This document shows, in pieces, positions 43,735 through 52,929 of a stretch of 64,000 nucleotides of DNA. The notes below the pieces were generated by a model. That model saw only the letters and a program-made list of their open reading frames with translations, ran no database searches and was not told the origin of the DNA. Each line of letters opens with the position of its first letter. The stretch's first letter is position 1. A program made the translations under genes and the position numbers. The stretch is from JADCCX01 sp031431475. GTDB lineage: Bacteria > Pseudomonadota > Alphaproteobacteria > Rhizobiales > Beijerinckiaceae. Where the stretch lies: positions 1-64,000 of the forward strand of contig JANPDL010000019.1 of assembly GCA_031431475.1 (NCBI GenBank), written 5' to 3'.

Positions 43735-44276
43735 TCAGGCCCTGGTTTCAACCAGGGTCTTGAGCTTATTGAGCCCTTCCTCGAAATCCCGGCCGATCAT
43801 TTTGTCCATGTTCATGAGTGTATCCATGATCTTGGAGACCAGCGGGGCAGGGCCGTTCATGGTCCAGATGACTTCCGTGCCATCCGCTTCTTCCCTGAGG
43901 ACGAAGCCCGCCATGTTGGTCGCCTTGAAGGGCTTGAGGAAATCCAGCCTGAACGTGATCCGCTCGTGGGGAACGGAATCGGTGATCGCATGCGCCCGGT
44001 ACCAACCTTGCTGTTGCCCTCCCATTCCTGAGATGCGCCGATGCCAGCGCTGTTGGGGCTGATGGTCTGGCGCATGGCCGGGTCCTTGTTCTGCCACGGT
44101 GACCAGGATTTCCAGGCGACAAGATCATTGATCAGCGCGAAGACCTTTTCCCGTGGAGCCTTGATGTGGATGGAGCGGCGAACGGTAAATGTATCCGGCT
44201 TGCCCGCTGCGATCATGAGAATAGCACCTATGGCAACCACAGCGATGATGAGGACAGTCCAGATAATTCCCGACAT
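43735..44276 (-). pseudogene. SRPBCC-family (START/Bet v1-like) gene with a single-base frameshift
   Basis: Two overlapping minus-strand frames join into one protein of about 180 residues. The upstream part (44276 down to about 43990) has one membrane helix and FTVRRSIHIKAPREKVFALI, WKSWSPW and GNSKVGTGRM; the downstream part continues as ITDSVPHERITFRLDF through NMDKMIGRDFEEGL. One base is missing near 43988 between GRM and ITDSV. This ligand-binding domain family is common and often translates intact, so the break is either a real lesion or a sequence error. Its stop lies 4 bases from the TMEM43 stop on the other strand. Confidence 0.75.
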
Positions 44277-44327
44277 GGCAGTTCCTCCGTGTTCATGTGT
44301 GGCCAGTCTGTGCCGAAATTTTCGTCC

Positions 44328-44864
44328 CTACAAGCTTGCCGCCGCCCGTGCGGCCTGATCGTAATGACCCGACAGCGACCGGAGCTCCGCCGCAAAAGCC
44401 GAGAGTTTCTTGGGATCGATGCCCGTCCCCAGCACGGATTGCACGAGCAGGCCCTCGCGCACGGCCTTGTACCTCTCGCAGGCCTGCTGACCCGCCGGTG
44501 TCACCACCACGATCTTCTCCTTGCCTGCCTTGCCGCCCTTGATCAGCTTCAGCTTCTCGAGTTTCTTGAGCGAGTAGTTGACGACATGCGTGTCCTCGAC
44601 ATTGAGGACGAGGCAGATGTCGGCGAGGCGCTTGGGCTTGGCACGGTGGTTAACGTTGTGCAGCACCAGCACATCGAAGGGCGAAAGATCCGGGATTCCT
44701 CCTGCCGCCATGCAGCGCACCATCCAGCGATTGAACGCATGATTCAGCATGATCATGCCAAATTCAAATTCCGAGAGCGAAGGCAGCGCCCCAGCGGCGA
44801 GATGTCCGGAAGAGACGATGGGGCCGAGTGCAGGATTGGCATGCGGAGGAGTGGTTTCGTTCAC
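44328..44864 (-). CDS. MarR-like winged-helix transcriptional regulator
   Basis: 178 residues from a GTG start. A winged helix-turn-helix is seen across LSPFDVLVLHNVNHRAKPKRL, LADICLVLNVEDTHVVNYS and LKKLEKLKLI, with the wing GGKAGKEKIVVVTPAG. This matches a predicted MarR-type family often placed next to transport genes. It is divergent from the peptide-transporter operon across a 219-base gap, so regulation of that operon is plausible. Confidence 0.82.
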   Translation of the reverse strand: MNETTPPHANPALGPIVSSGHLAAGALPSLSEFEFGMIMLNHAFNRWMVRCMAAGGIPDLSPFDVLVLHNVNHRAKPKRLADICLVLNVEDTHVVNYSLKKLEKLKLIKGGKAGKEKIVVVTPAGQQACERYKAVREGLLVQSVLGTGIDPKKLSAFAAELRSLSGHYDQAARAAASL

Positions 44865-44957
44865 GACTTGGACTTTCCATCTCGATCAAAGGCAGATCGT
44901 AAAGCCTACGGCCGATTTTGTCATTGTGTGATGGCTGTCCGCTGTCATGGTTCATGG

Positions 44958-44985
44958 ATGAACTATTTTAACAGTAGGAGTTCAT
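44958..44985. promoter_or_regulatory. Candidate operator in the marR/opp gap
   Basis: Inverted arms ATGAACT (44958-44964) and AGTTCAT (44979-44985) are 14 bases apart, with a near-palindrome ACTATTTTAACAGT between them. The position is right for control of both divergent genes. No binding data exist, and short inverted repeats are common by chance. Confidence 0.25.
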
Positions 44986-45083
44986 TCCGCCATTGCAGTG
45001 CGCCGATTTTCACGCTTACCTGTGCTCCTGATGCGCAGGTGCTGCCGGGATGCGGCCAGCGCCCTTAAAACGGAGGAAACGTC

Positions 45084-46679
45084 ATGTTCCAAGCCAAGAC
45101 ACTATTTTATGCCGCCGCTTTTGCCACGGCCACGCTGCTGTCATCCACCGCCTTTGCGCAGGTGACGTTTCTAAGGGGCAATGACGGCGATCCTGAAACA
45201 CTTGACGTGCAGAAGGGCAGCACTGTCACCGAAGCGCATCTGATGCGCGATCTCTACGATGGCCTTATGATCCACAATGCCAAGGGCGAGGTTGTCTATG
45301 GTGTCGCTGCCAGCCACATTGAGAGCGCAGGCGGCACGGTGTTCACTTTTAAACTTCGCCCCAACGCGAAATGGTCCAACGGTGATGATTTCAAGGCGTC
45401 GGATTACGTCTTCGCCTTCCGCCGTATCATCAACCCGGACACCGGTGCGAAATACGCCAATATTCTATTCCCCATCAAGAACGCCGAGAAGGTCAACAAG
45501 AAGCAGGATGGTGCCAAGCTGGAGGATATCGGCGTCAAGGCGATAGACGACAAGACGCTGGAAATTACGCTAGAACGACCGACGCCCTATTTTCTGGAAT
45601 TGCTCACGCATCAGACCGGCTATCCCGTGCACGAGGCGAGTGTGAAGAAACACGGGGCAGATTACACAAAACCAGAGAACTGGGTTTCGAACGGGGCTTA
45701 CAGCCTGAAGGAATGGACACCCAATTCCCACATCCGGCTCGACAAGAGCCCAAGTTTTCATGATGCCGCCAATGTGCAGATCGAGCGGATCATGTATTTT
45801 CCAACACCGGATTATGCGGCGGCGTCACGCCGTTTCATGGCGGGTGAGCTGCATTTCACCACTGATATTCCGGCTGACCAGACCAAGTTTCTGAAAGAGA
45901 AGCTGGGCGATCAGGTGAAGATCGCGCCGTATCTGGGCACGTATTATCTCGCGTTCAACATGGCGAAAAAGCCGTTTGACGACGTTCGCGTGCGCCAGGC
46001 GCTGTCAATGACGATTGATCGCGAGTTCATCGCCGAGCAGATCTGGGGCGGGACAATGCTGCCAGGATACTCTTTCGTGCCGCCAGGCATCGGCAATTAC
46101 GGTAAGCCTGCGGCACCGGACTGGGCAGAAAAGTCGCCCATTGATCGCGAGGATACCGCGAAGAAGCTCCTGACTGCCGCGGGCTTTGGTCCCGGCAAAC
46201 CGCTGAAAGTCGAGATCCGCTACAACACGACAGACAACAACCGCCGCACCGTAGTGGCCATTGCCGACCAGTGGAAGCAGGTGGGCGTTGAGACAACTTT
46301 CATCAACACTGATGCCAAGACTCACTTCGCTTTCCTGCGCGAACGCGGCGAATTCGACGCGGCGCGCGCCGGCTGGATCGGCGATTACTCCGATCCGCAG
46401 AACTTCCTGTTCCTGTTCCAGAAGGACAACACAGGCTTCAACTATGCGCGATTTGACAATGCAGAGTTCGATGGTTTGATGAAACAGGCCGAGAGCGAGA
46501 CGGATTTGAAGAAGCGCGCCGACATCATGTTCAAAGCGGAGCAGATCATCGCTCGCGAGCAGCCTTATGCCTCGGTTCTGTTCTATTCGACGAAGAACTT
46601 GGTGTCGAACAAACTGCAGGGGTTCTCGTCAAACCTGCGTGGAGCTTATGCGACGCGGTTTTACCGGTTGAACCCGTGA
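45084..46679 (+). CDS. oppA: Peptide ABC transporter substrate-binding protein (OppA-like)
   Basis: 531 residues. A Sec signal peptide ends STAFAQ; the mature protein is a type 2 periplasmic binding fold of the SBP_bac_5 family with FKLRPNAKWSNGDDFKASDY near residue 90 and VRQALSMTIDREFI further on. OppA-like proteins bind oligopeptides; this one is closest to the OppA/MppA group, but peptide specificity is not predictable. A GGAGG lies just before the ATG. First gene of a four-gene importer operon. Confidence 0.92.
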   Translation: MFQAKTLFYAAAFATATLLSSTAFAQVTFLRGNDGDPETLDVQKGSTVTEAHLMRDLYDGLMIHNAKGEVVYGVAASHIESAGGTVFTFKLRPNAKWSNGDDFKASDYVFAFRRIINPDTGAKYANILFPIKNAEKVNKKQDGAKLEDIGVKAIDDKTLEITLERPTPYFLELLTHQTGYPVHEASVKKHGADYTKPENWVSNGAYSLKEWTPNSHIRLDKSPSFHDAANVQIERIMYFPTPDYAAASRRFMAGELHFTTDIPADQTKFLKEKLGDQVKIAPYLGTYYLAFNMAKKPFDDVRVRQALSMTIDREFIAEQIWGGTMLPGYSFVPPGIGNYGKPAAPDWAEKSPIDREDTAKKLLTAAGFGPGKPLKVEIRYNTTDNNRRTVVAIADQWKQVGVETTFINTDAKTHFAFLRERGEFDAARAGWIGDYSDPQNFLFLFQKDNTGFNYARFDNAEFDGLMKQAESETDLKKRADIMFKAEQIIAREQPYASVLFYSTKNLVSNKLQGFSSNLRGAYATRFYRLNP

Positions 46680-46682
46680 GCT

Positions 46683-46714
46683 GCCATTCCTCCCCGCTTG
46701 CGGGAAGGAATGGC
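46683..46714 (+). promoter_or_regulatory. Intergenic hairpin between binding-protein and permease genes
   Basis: A 14-base stem (46683-46696 with 46701-46714, one mismatch) closes a four-base loop CTTG, in the 43-base gap between oppA and oppB. There is no T run after it. Such hairpins often stabilise the binding-protein message and lower permease expression; that role is inferred here. Confidence 0.55.
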
Positions 46715-46722
46715 TAAACGCC

Positions 46723-47643
46723 ATGCTCACCTACATCCTCCGCCGCCTTCTCTCCACCATCCCCACGCTGCTCGTGGTGATCACGATCAGCTTTTTCCTG
46801 ATCCGTGTCGCCCCGGGCGGGCCGTTCGATCTGGAGCAGCCGCTGAACGAGGCAGTGCTGGCGAACCTGCGCAAGCTCTACAAGCTGGATGAACCGTTGT
46901 GGCGGCAGTATCTGCTTTATTTGCAAGGACTGGTGCGTGGTGATTTCGGGCCGTCCTTTTCGAGCCAGGACCTGACCGTGGCGGAGCTTTTCGCCAAGGG
47001 GCTGCCGGTGTCGATCCGTCTTGGCGCGCTGGCGCTGACGCTTGCGGTTTTTGTGGGCGGGGCGCTCGGTGTCATTGCAGCGCTGCGGCAGAATCAACCC
47101 GCTGATTATGTTGTCGTCACCGCAGCAACCGCAGGCATCACTGTTCCGACCTTCGTGACGGCACCGCTGTTTCAGGTCACCTTCGGCCTGTGGCTTGCTT
47201 GGTTGCCGGTTGGCGGCTGGAACGACGGGGCGGTTCGAAACACCGTTTTGCCCGTGCTGGTGCTGGCGCTGCCGCAGATGGCTGTGGTGGCTCGCATGAT
47301 CCGGGCCGCAATGATCGAGATGCTGCGGGCCAACCATATCCGCACGCTCAGGGCGCAGGGGCTGTCAAACGCTACCATCATCCGTCATGCGCTCAGGGGT
47401 GCGGCGCTGCCGGTGGTATCGTATCTCGGACCTGCGGCGGCGGCCTTGCTGACAGGCTCTGTGGTGGTGGAGACAATCTTCGGCCTACCCGGCATCGGGC
47501 GCTATTTTGTCGAAGGTGCGCTCAACCGCGACTACACGCTGGTGATGGGCACAGTGGTGGTGATTGCGTGTTTCGTTCTGGTGTTCAATCTCATCGTGGA
47601 TGTGCTGTATGCGGCGCTTGATCCGCGGGTCAGGTATGCGTGA
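46723..47643 (+). CDS. oppB: Peptide ABC transporter permease (OppB-like)
   Basis: 306 residues with six membrane helices. The N-terminal RRLLSTIPTLLVVITISFFL and the EAA-type cytoplasmic loop THIRTLRAQGLS-like segment (here NHIRTLRAQGLSNATIIRH) mark a DppB/OppB inner-membrane permease. The stop overlaps the GTG start of oppC (GTGA), so translation is coupled. Confidence 0.92.
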   Translation: MLTYILRRLLSTIPTLLVVITISFFLIRVAPGGPFDLEQPLNEAVLANLRKLYKLDEPLWRQYLLYLQGLVRGDFGPSFSSQDLTVAELFAKGLPVSIRLGALALTLAVFVGGALGVIAALRQNQPADYVVVTAATAGITVPTFVTAPLFQVTFGLWLAWLPVGGWNDGAVRNTVLPVLVLALPQMAVVARMIRAAMIEMLRANHIRTLRAQGLSNATIIRHALRGAALPVVSYLGPAAAALLTGSVVVETIFGLPGIGRYFVEGALNRDYTLVMGTVVVIACFVLVFNLIVDVLYAALDPRVRYA

Positions 47644-48755
47644 GCGACGCTATCCTCACCAGCGACATCGGCCGCTCGCTCTGGGATGACGCGAAGCTGC
47701 GCCTGAAGCGGAACAAGGCTGCGGTCGCCAGCTTGTTTGCACTGACATTGGTGACGCTGCTGTCGCTGTTCGGACCGTTCATCACGGGACACGCCTTCGA
47801 CAAGGTCTATCCTGAATACACACGTGTTCCTGCGAGCCTTTCGGCCTTTCCACTGCCTGAGCAGATTCAGCCTGCCATCGAGCGTATTGCATCGCGGGTC
47901 AGGGCAAAGGCGGAGGCAATCGAGATCAACGGTGGTGTCGTCAAGGTTACGCTGGTGGGGCCGCGCGCTGTCGACGAGCGTGGGCTGGCTTTCTTCGAGC
48001 GCTCCGATGCTTTCGGCAAGCCGACTATACTGGCGCGCGAGGATGAGGGCAGAAAGCTCATTGTTTCGGTGCCCATTGAATACCGCCGTTTCCTGTTCGG
48101 CACCGACGCCAATGGCCGGGACCTGTTGACGCGCACTCTGATCGCTGGTCGGGTCAGCCTCGCCATCGGCTTGCTGGCGGCGGGCGTGGGCGTGATGATC
48201 GGTGTGATCTATGGCGCGACATCAGGCTATTTCGGGGGGCGGGTGGATGATGTGATGATGCGCATCGTCGATATCATCTATGCGTTGCCCTTCATCTTTT
48301 TCGTCATCATGCTGGTCGTGTTTTTTGGTAGAAACTTCGTGCTGATGTTCATCGCCGTCGGCGCGGTGGAATGGCTCGACATGGCGCGCATCGTGAGGGG
48401 ACAGACGCTGTCGTTGCGGCAACAGGAATTTGTGCAGGCGGCAGAGGCAATGGGCGTCGGCCACGGCGGCATTCTCAGGCGTCACATCATCCCCAATGTG
48501 CTGGGGCCTGTGGTCGTCTACATGACGCTGCTGGTGCCCAAGGTGATCCTGCTCGAGAGCTTCCTGTCGTTCCTCGGCCTTGGCGTGCAGGAACCGATGA
48601 CAAGCTGGGGCGTGCTGATCTCGGATGGTGCGCGCAATATCCAGGGAGCAGCGTATATGCTTGTTTTCCCGGCGATCTTTTTGGTGACCACGCTGTTTGC
48701 GCTGAACTTCATCGGGGACGGTCTGCGCGATGCGCTTGATCCGAAGGACCGGTGA
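47640..48755 (+). CDS. oppC: Peptide ABC transporter permease (OppC-like)
   Basis: 371 residues from a GTG start that overlaps the oppB stop. An N-terminal OppC-type extension with a first membrane helix leads to a periplasmic insert (about residues 45-150) that is longer than in typical OppC, with positions such as IEINGGVVKVTLVGP. The EAA loop EFVQAAEAMGVGHGGILRRH and five further helices follow. Forms the second pore subunit with OppB. Its stop overlaps the ATPase start. Confidence 0.9.
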   Translation: MSDAILTSDIGRSLWDDAKLRLKRNKAAVASLFALTLVTLLSLFGPFITGHAFDKVYPEYTRVPASLSAFPLPEQIQPAIERIASRVRAKAEAIEINGGVVKVTLVGPRAVDERGLAFFERSDAFGKPTILAREDEGRKLIVSVPIEYRRFLFGTDANGRDLLTRTLIAGRVSLAIGLLAAGVGVMIGVIYGATSGYFGGRVDDVMMRIVDIIYALPFIFFVIMLVVFFGRNFVLMFIAVGAVEWLDMARIVRGQTLSLRQQEFVQAAEAMGVGHGGILRRHIIPNVLGPVVVYMTLLVPKVILLESFLSFLGLGVQEPMTSWGVLISDGARNIQGAAYMLVFPAIFLVTTLFALNFIGDGLRDALDPKDR

Positions 48756-50347
48756 TGACTTCACCGCTCCTCGCTCTGCAAAACCTGCGCGTATCCTTCC
48801 GCACCAATGATGGCATCGTCGAAGCCGTGAAGGGCATCGACCTTGCCATTCACCGCAATGAGATCGTTGCCATCGTGGGCGAGAGCGGTTCCGGCAAGAG
48901 CCAGACCATGATGGCGCTGATGGGCCTGCTCGCCAGCAACGGCGTGGCAACGGGTCAGGTCAGTTTTGACGGTTCAGCAATTGCCGACGTCGGCGTGCAA
49001 CCGCTGGCGCACTATCGCGGCAATGCCATCACCATGATCTTCCAGGAACCGATGACATCGCTTGATCCACTCTACCGAATCGGGAAGCAGATCAGCCTCG
49101 TTATCCGAAGGCACCAGAAGGTTTCGACAGCAGAAGTTGAACGGAAAGCAGTTGATCTTCTGAAGCTCGTCCGCATTCCCAATGCTGAAGGACGCATGCG
49201 CTCCTATCCGCATGAATTGTCCGGTGGCCAGCGGCAACGCGTGATGATTGCCATGGCGCTAGCCAACAACCCGAAACTGCTGATCGCTGACGAGCCAACG
49301 ACAGCACTGGACGTAACGATTCAGGCCGAGATCCTGCGCCTGATGACAGAACTGAAAGATCGGCTGGGCATGGCCATCGCCTTCATCAGCCATGATCTGA
49401 ACGTGGTGAAGCGCTTCGCCAGCCGCGTCTATGTCATGCGCTATGGCGAGGTCGTGGAGACCGGGACGGTGGCTGAGGTTTTCTCTCGTCCGCAGCATGA
49501 TTACACGAAGGCGCTGATCGCTGCGGAGCCCTCGGGTCGCAAGGTGCCGCCTGCCAAAGACGCGCCGATCCTGTTGTCCGGTACGGATATGCGCGTCACC
49601 TTCAAGATGCCGGGTGGATTTCTTAGGAAAGCACCGCCTCTGGTGGCAGTCGATGGCATCAGTCTCTCCCTGCCTCGTGGCGGAACGCTCGGCATCGTGG
49701 GTGAATCGGGTTCTGGCAAATCCACACTGGGACGCGCGCTGCTCAAGCTGCTCCCCGCAACGGGCAAGGTGGTTTTTGACGGCAAGGATCTGGCTCCGCT
49801 CGACCGTTCTGCCATGCGCCCGCTGCGCCGCGACATGCAGGTGGTCTTTCAGGACCCGTTCGGTTCGCTCAGCCCGCGCATGACCGTGGGCGAGATCATC
49901 ACGGAAGGGCTGCTTGTGCATGAGCCGCATCTTTCGCGTGCTGAACGCGACAAGAGGGCGACGGAGGCTTTGAGCGAGGTCAGCCTTGAGCCGCGCATGC
50001 GCAATCGCTATCCACATGAGTTCTCGGGCGGACAGCGCCAGCGTATCGCCATCGCCCGTGCGCTGATCCTGAAGCCGAAGCTGATGCTGCTGGACGAGCC
50101 GACATCGGCGCTGGACCGCACGGTGCAGAAGTCCGTGATCGAACTCCTGCGTGATCTGCAGCAGGCGCATGACCTGACGTATCTGTTTATCAGCCACGAT
50201 CTCGCCGTCGTGCAGGCCCTCTCCGACAGCGTGATTGTCATGAAGGACGGCAAGATCGTGGAGCAGGGCAGCGTTGACCAGATTTTCGCAGCACCACGCG
50301 AGGATTACACGAAGGCGCTGATAGCGGCGGCGTTTCCAGAGGCATGA
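48755..50347 (+). CDS. Peptide ABC transporter, fused double ATP-binding protein (OppD-OppF)
   Basis: 530 residues holding two complete ATPase domains. Domain 1 has Walker A GESGSGKSQ near 45, signature LSGGQRQRV and Walker B LLIADEPTTALD; domain 2 has GESGSGKST, FSGGQRQRIAI and LMLLDEPTSALD. In most peptide importers these are two genes, oppD and oppF; here they are one polypeptide that can pair with the OppB/OppC heterodimer. GTG at 48752 or ATG at 48755 is the start; both overlap the oppC stop. Confidence 0.93.
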   Translation: MTSPLLALQNLRVSFRTNDGIVEAVKGIDLAIHRNEIVAIVGESGSGKSQTMMALMGLLASNGVATGQVSFDGSAIADVGVQPLAHYRGNAITMIFQEPMTSLDPLYRIGKQISLVIRRHQKVSTAEVERKAVDLLKLVRIPNAEGRMRSYPHELSGGQRQRVMIAMALANNPKLLIADEPTTALDVTIQAEILRLMTELKDRLGMAIAFISHDLNVVKRFASRVYVMRYGEVVETGTVAEVFSRPQHDYTKALIAAEPSGRKVPPAKDAPILLSGTDMRVTFKMPGGFLRKAPPLVAVDGISLSLPRGGTLGIVGESGSGKSTLGRALLKLLPATGKVVFDGKDLAPLDRSAMRPLRRDMQVVFQDPFGSLSPRMTVGEIITEGLLVHEPHLSRAERDKRATEALSEVSLEPRMRNRYPHEFSGGQRQRIAIARALILKPKLMLLDEPTSALDRTVQKSVIELLRDLQQAHDLTYLFISHDLAVVQALSDSVIVMKDGKIVEQGSVDQIFAAPREDYTKALIAAAFPEA

Positions 50348-50350
50348 GAG

Positions 50351-51325
50351 CTATTTCCCCAGCAGCTTGCGGTAGCGCTCCACCTCTATAGGCACCAGTT
50401 TGCCGAGATATTCGGCAGAGCGCTCAGCCTCGGGCGGAGTTGCAGCGGCGAGATCATCGAAGCGCTTGCGGACGGGTTCGCTCTCCAGCGCCTTGCGCAG
50501 CGTCTCGTTGAGCTTTGCAATGACGGGCGCCGGTGTTCCCTTGGGCACGAAAAACCCGTTCCAGCCCTGCATCGAGAACTCCGGCAAACCCGCTTCCACA
50601 GAGGTTGGAACATCGGGGAGCGATTTAAGACGTGTTTCGGTCGCCACGGCCATGGCTTTGACAGTTCCGGCCTGAACATGGGTCTGCAGCGATGTCGCGG
50701 TGTCGCAAACGCCGTCTATGCTGCCAGCCAGCACATCGTTCAGCGCCGGGGCTGCACCGCGATAGCCCACAAGCTGGGCTTCGGCCTTGGCTGCTTGCAG
50801 GAAATTGAGGCAGATCAGATGATTCGATGATCCTGTTCCGGCATGGCCCAGCGTTACCTTGCCGGGGTTTTTCTTCATGTGTTCCACGAATTCCGCCATG
50901 GATTTAGCCGGGAAGTCCTTTTTGATCGCGATCACAGGCGCTGTCTTGGCGATCAGACCGACAGTTGCGAAATCATCCGGTTTGAACGTTACGTTCTCGT
51001 GGATCCAGTACACGGCGGCGCTGGTGCCGCTGTTGCCAATGCCGATGGTGTAACCGTCGGGTGCCGCGCGCGACAGGCGTGTCAGCGCGGTTGATCCGCC
51101 AGCACCGGCGATGTTTTCGGGCACGATGCGCTGCCCGATGATCTGGCTCATCTGTTCCGAGATAATGCGGGCGATCACATCAGATGTGCCACCGGGCGCG
51201 AAGGGCACGATCATTGTGATCGGGCGGGCGGGATAAGTGTCTTGCGCGTGCGATACCGCCGTCATGCCCGCAAAAAGCGCGATTGCGAGACCTTTCAGAG
51301 CCCAAGCTTGGATCGAGATGGTCAT
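50351..51325 (-). CDS. Tripartite tricarboxylate transporter (TctC/Bug) substrate-binding protein
   Basis: 324 residues. A signal peptide ends VSHAQ, then the Bug-family start YPARPITMIVPFAPGGTSDVIAR (shown here only in part) and VGYRGAAPALNDVLAGSID, typical of periplasmic receptors for carboxylates and related small molecules. No TctA or TctB membrane genes are adjacent, so it is an orphan receptor, as many in this family are. Convergent with the peptide-transporter operon, 3 bases apart. Confidence 0.9.
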   Translation of the reverse strand: MTISIQAWALKGLAIALFAGMTAVSHAQDTYPARPITMIVPFAPGGTSDVIARIISEQMSQIIGQRIVPENIAGAGGSTALTRLSRAAPDGYTIGIGNSGTSAAVYWIHENVTFKPDDFATVGLIAKTAPVIAIKKDFPAKSMAEFVEHMKKNPGKVTLGHAGTGSSNHLICLNFLQAAKAEAQLVGYRGAAPALNDVLAGSIDGVCDTATSLQTHVQAGTVKAMAVATETRLKSLPDVPTSVEAGLPEFSMQGWNGFFVPKGTPAPVIAKLNETLRKALESEPVRKRFDDLAAATPPEAERSAEYLGKLVPIEVERYRKLLGK

Positions 51326-51470
51326 TTTGCGTCGTTCTCCCTGCAGTTCCAGGAAAATCGACCAGGATTGCTAAAAGATCAATCCCTGTGAGGGGCAATC
51401 TTACACGCTTCCCGCCGCGCCAAGCTTCCGCTATGGCGATTGCTCATAAGAGAACAAGCGGGAGAAGCTG

Positions 51471-52301
51471 ATGGCTTCCGAACAACCACGCGGCACCCTC
51501 ATGGCCGGAAAACGCGGCCTGATCATGGGCGTTGCGAACAAGATGTCGATTGCCTGGGGTATTGCGCGGTCCTGCCATCTGCAGGGGGCCGAACTGGCCT
51601 TTACCTATCAGGGTGATTCGCTGAAGAAGCGGGTGGAGCCACTGGCGGCGGAAGTAGGAGGCCATGTGCTCGGCCATTGCGATGTCACAGATACGGCTTC
51701 GGTTGATGCTGTGTTCGAGGCGGTCAACAAGCTGTGGGGCGGGCTGGATTTCGTGCTGCACGCCATCGCCTATGCCGACAAGGACGAGTTGAACGGCCGC
51801 TATGTTGACACCTCGGAGGCCAATTTCACCAAATCGCTGCTGATATCTTGCTATTCCTTCACCGCGATTGCCCAGCGGGCCGAGAAACTGATGCCGGAAA
51901 CAGGCGGATCGATGTTGTCGCTGACCTATTACGGTGCTGAAAAGTGGATGCCTCATTACAACGTCATGGGCGTGTCCAAAGCGGCTTTGGAGGCCTCTGT
52001 GCGCTATCTGGCGGCTGACCTTGGCCCCAAAAACATCCGGGTCAATGCAATCTCGGCGGGGCCGATCAAGACGCTCGCCGCATCTGGCATCAGCGACTTT
52101 CGCTATATCCTGAAGTGGAACGAGTACAATTCCCCACTGCGCCGCACCGTCACCATCGATGAGGTTGGTGATTCCGGCATGTATATGTTGTCGGACCTCT
52201 CGCGTGGTGTGACGGGTGAAATCCACCATGTCGATTCGGGCTATCATATCGTGGGCATGAAGAACCCTACTGCGCCGGACATGACGCTGGACAGGGATTG
52301 A
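51471..52301 (+). CDS. fabI: Enoyl-[acyl-carrier-protein] reductase (NADH), FabI
   Basis: 276 residues. The NADH-binding motif is GVANKMSIAWGIA, and the FabI active-site segment YYGAEKWMPHYNVMGVSKAA contains the catalytic Tyr and Lys of the Y-(X)6-K type. It reduces trans-2-enoyl-ACP in the last step of each fatty-acid elongation cycle, in the cytosol. Starts with GGGAGAAGCTG just upstream. The phosphoglycerate-mutase-like gene follows after 16 bases. Confidence 0.94.
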   Translation: MASEQPRGTLMAGKRGLIMGVANKMSIAWGIARSCHLQGAELAFTYQGDSLKKRVEPLAAEVGGHVLGHCDVTDTASVDAVFEAVNKLWGGLDFVLHAIAYADKDELNGRYVDTSEANFTKSLLISCYSFTAIAQRAEKLMPETGGSMLSLTYYGAEKWMPHYNVMGVSKAALEASVRYLAADLGPKNIRVNAISAGPIKTLAASGISDFRYILKWNEYNSPLRRTVTIDEVGDSGMYMLSDLSRGVTGEIHHVDSGYHIVGMKNPTAPDMTLDRD

Positions 52302-52317
52302 GGTCTGGCGAGTTTAA

Positions 52318-52923
52318 ATGACCTTCAGTACCCTCTACTTCATCCGCCACGGCGAAACTGACTGGAACGCCGAGGGACGCCTGCAAGGCCAGCGTGACAT
52401 TCCACTGAATGATCTGGGCCGCGTGCAGGCTGAAGAAGCCGGCGTCATCCTGAAATCACTGCTTCCCAACCCGGAAGATCTGGACTGGTGGGTGAGCCCG
52501 TTGTTGCGCACGCGCGAGACGGCGGAACTGGTGCGCAAGTCGATTGGCTTGTATCCGACCTATTACAAGACGGACGAGCGGTTGAAGGAGCTGACTTTCG
52601 GGCGCTGGGAAGGCATGACATGGAAAGATGTGCGCCGCTCCGATGCAGGAGGTGCTGCGCGGCGCGAGCGCGACAAATGGAATGCAGTTCCCCCGGACGG
52701 CGAGAGCTATGCCATGTTGACCGAGCGCATCCGTGGCTTCCTGCCGACGCTCCGGCAAGACAGCATTCTGGTGTCCCATGGCGGCGTCGCGCGCGCTTTG
52801 ATGGCGATGATTGGCGGGATTGCCGAGCGCCGTGCTGCCAGCGAGGAGATATGGCAGGGCAGGGTGCTGGTGTTCAAGGATGATGCCTGCCGTTGGATTG
52901 GCAGTGCGAACCATATAGACTGA
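52318..52923 (+). CDS. Histidine phosphatase (phosphoglycerate-mutase-like) family protein
   Basis: 201 residues. The RHG catalytic motif FIRHGETDWNAEGRLQGQRD is at the start, and the second catalytic His is in LVSHGGVARAL. This superfamily includes cofactor-dependent mutases and many broad phosphatases; the substrate is not clear, so I do not call it a mutase. It follows fabI closely and probably shares its transcript. Confidence 0.88.
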   Translation: MTFSTLYFIRHGETDWNAEGRLQGQRDIPLNDLGRVQAEEAGVILKSLLPNPEDLDWWVSPLLRTRETAELVRKSIGLYPTYYKTDERLKELTFGRWEGMTWKDVRRSDAGGAARRERDKWNAVPPDGESYAMLTERIRGFLPTLRQDSILVSHGGVARALMAMIGGIAERRAASEEIWQGRVLVFKDDACRWIGSANHID

Positions 52924-52929
52924 TCGAGT

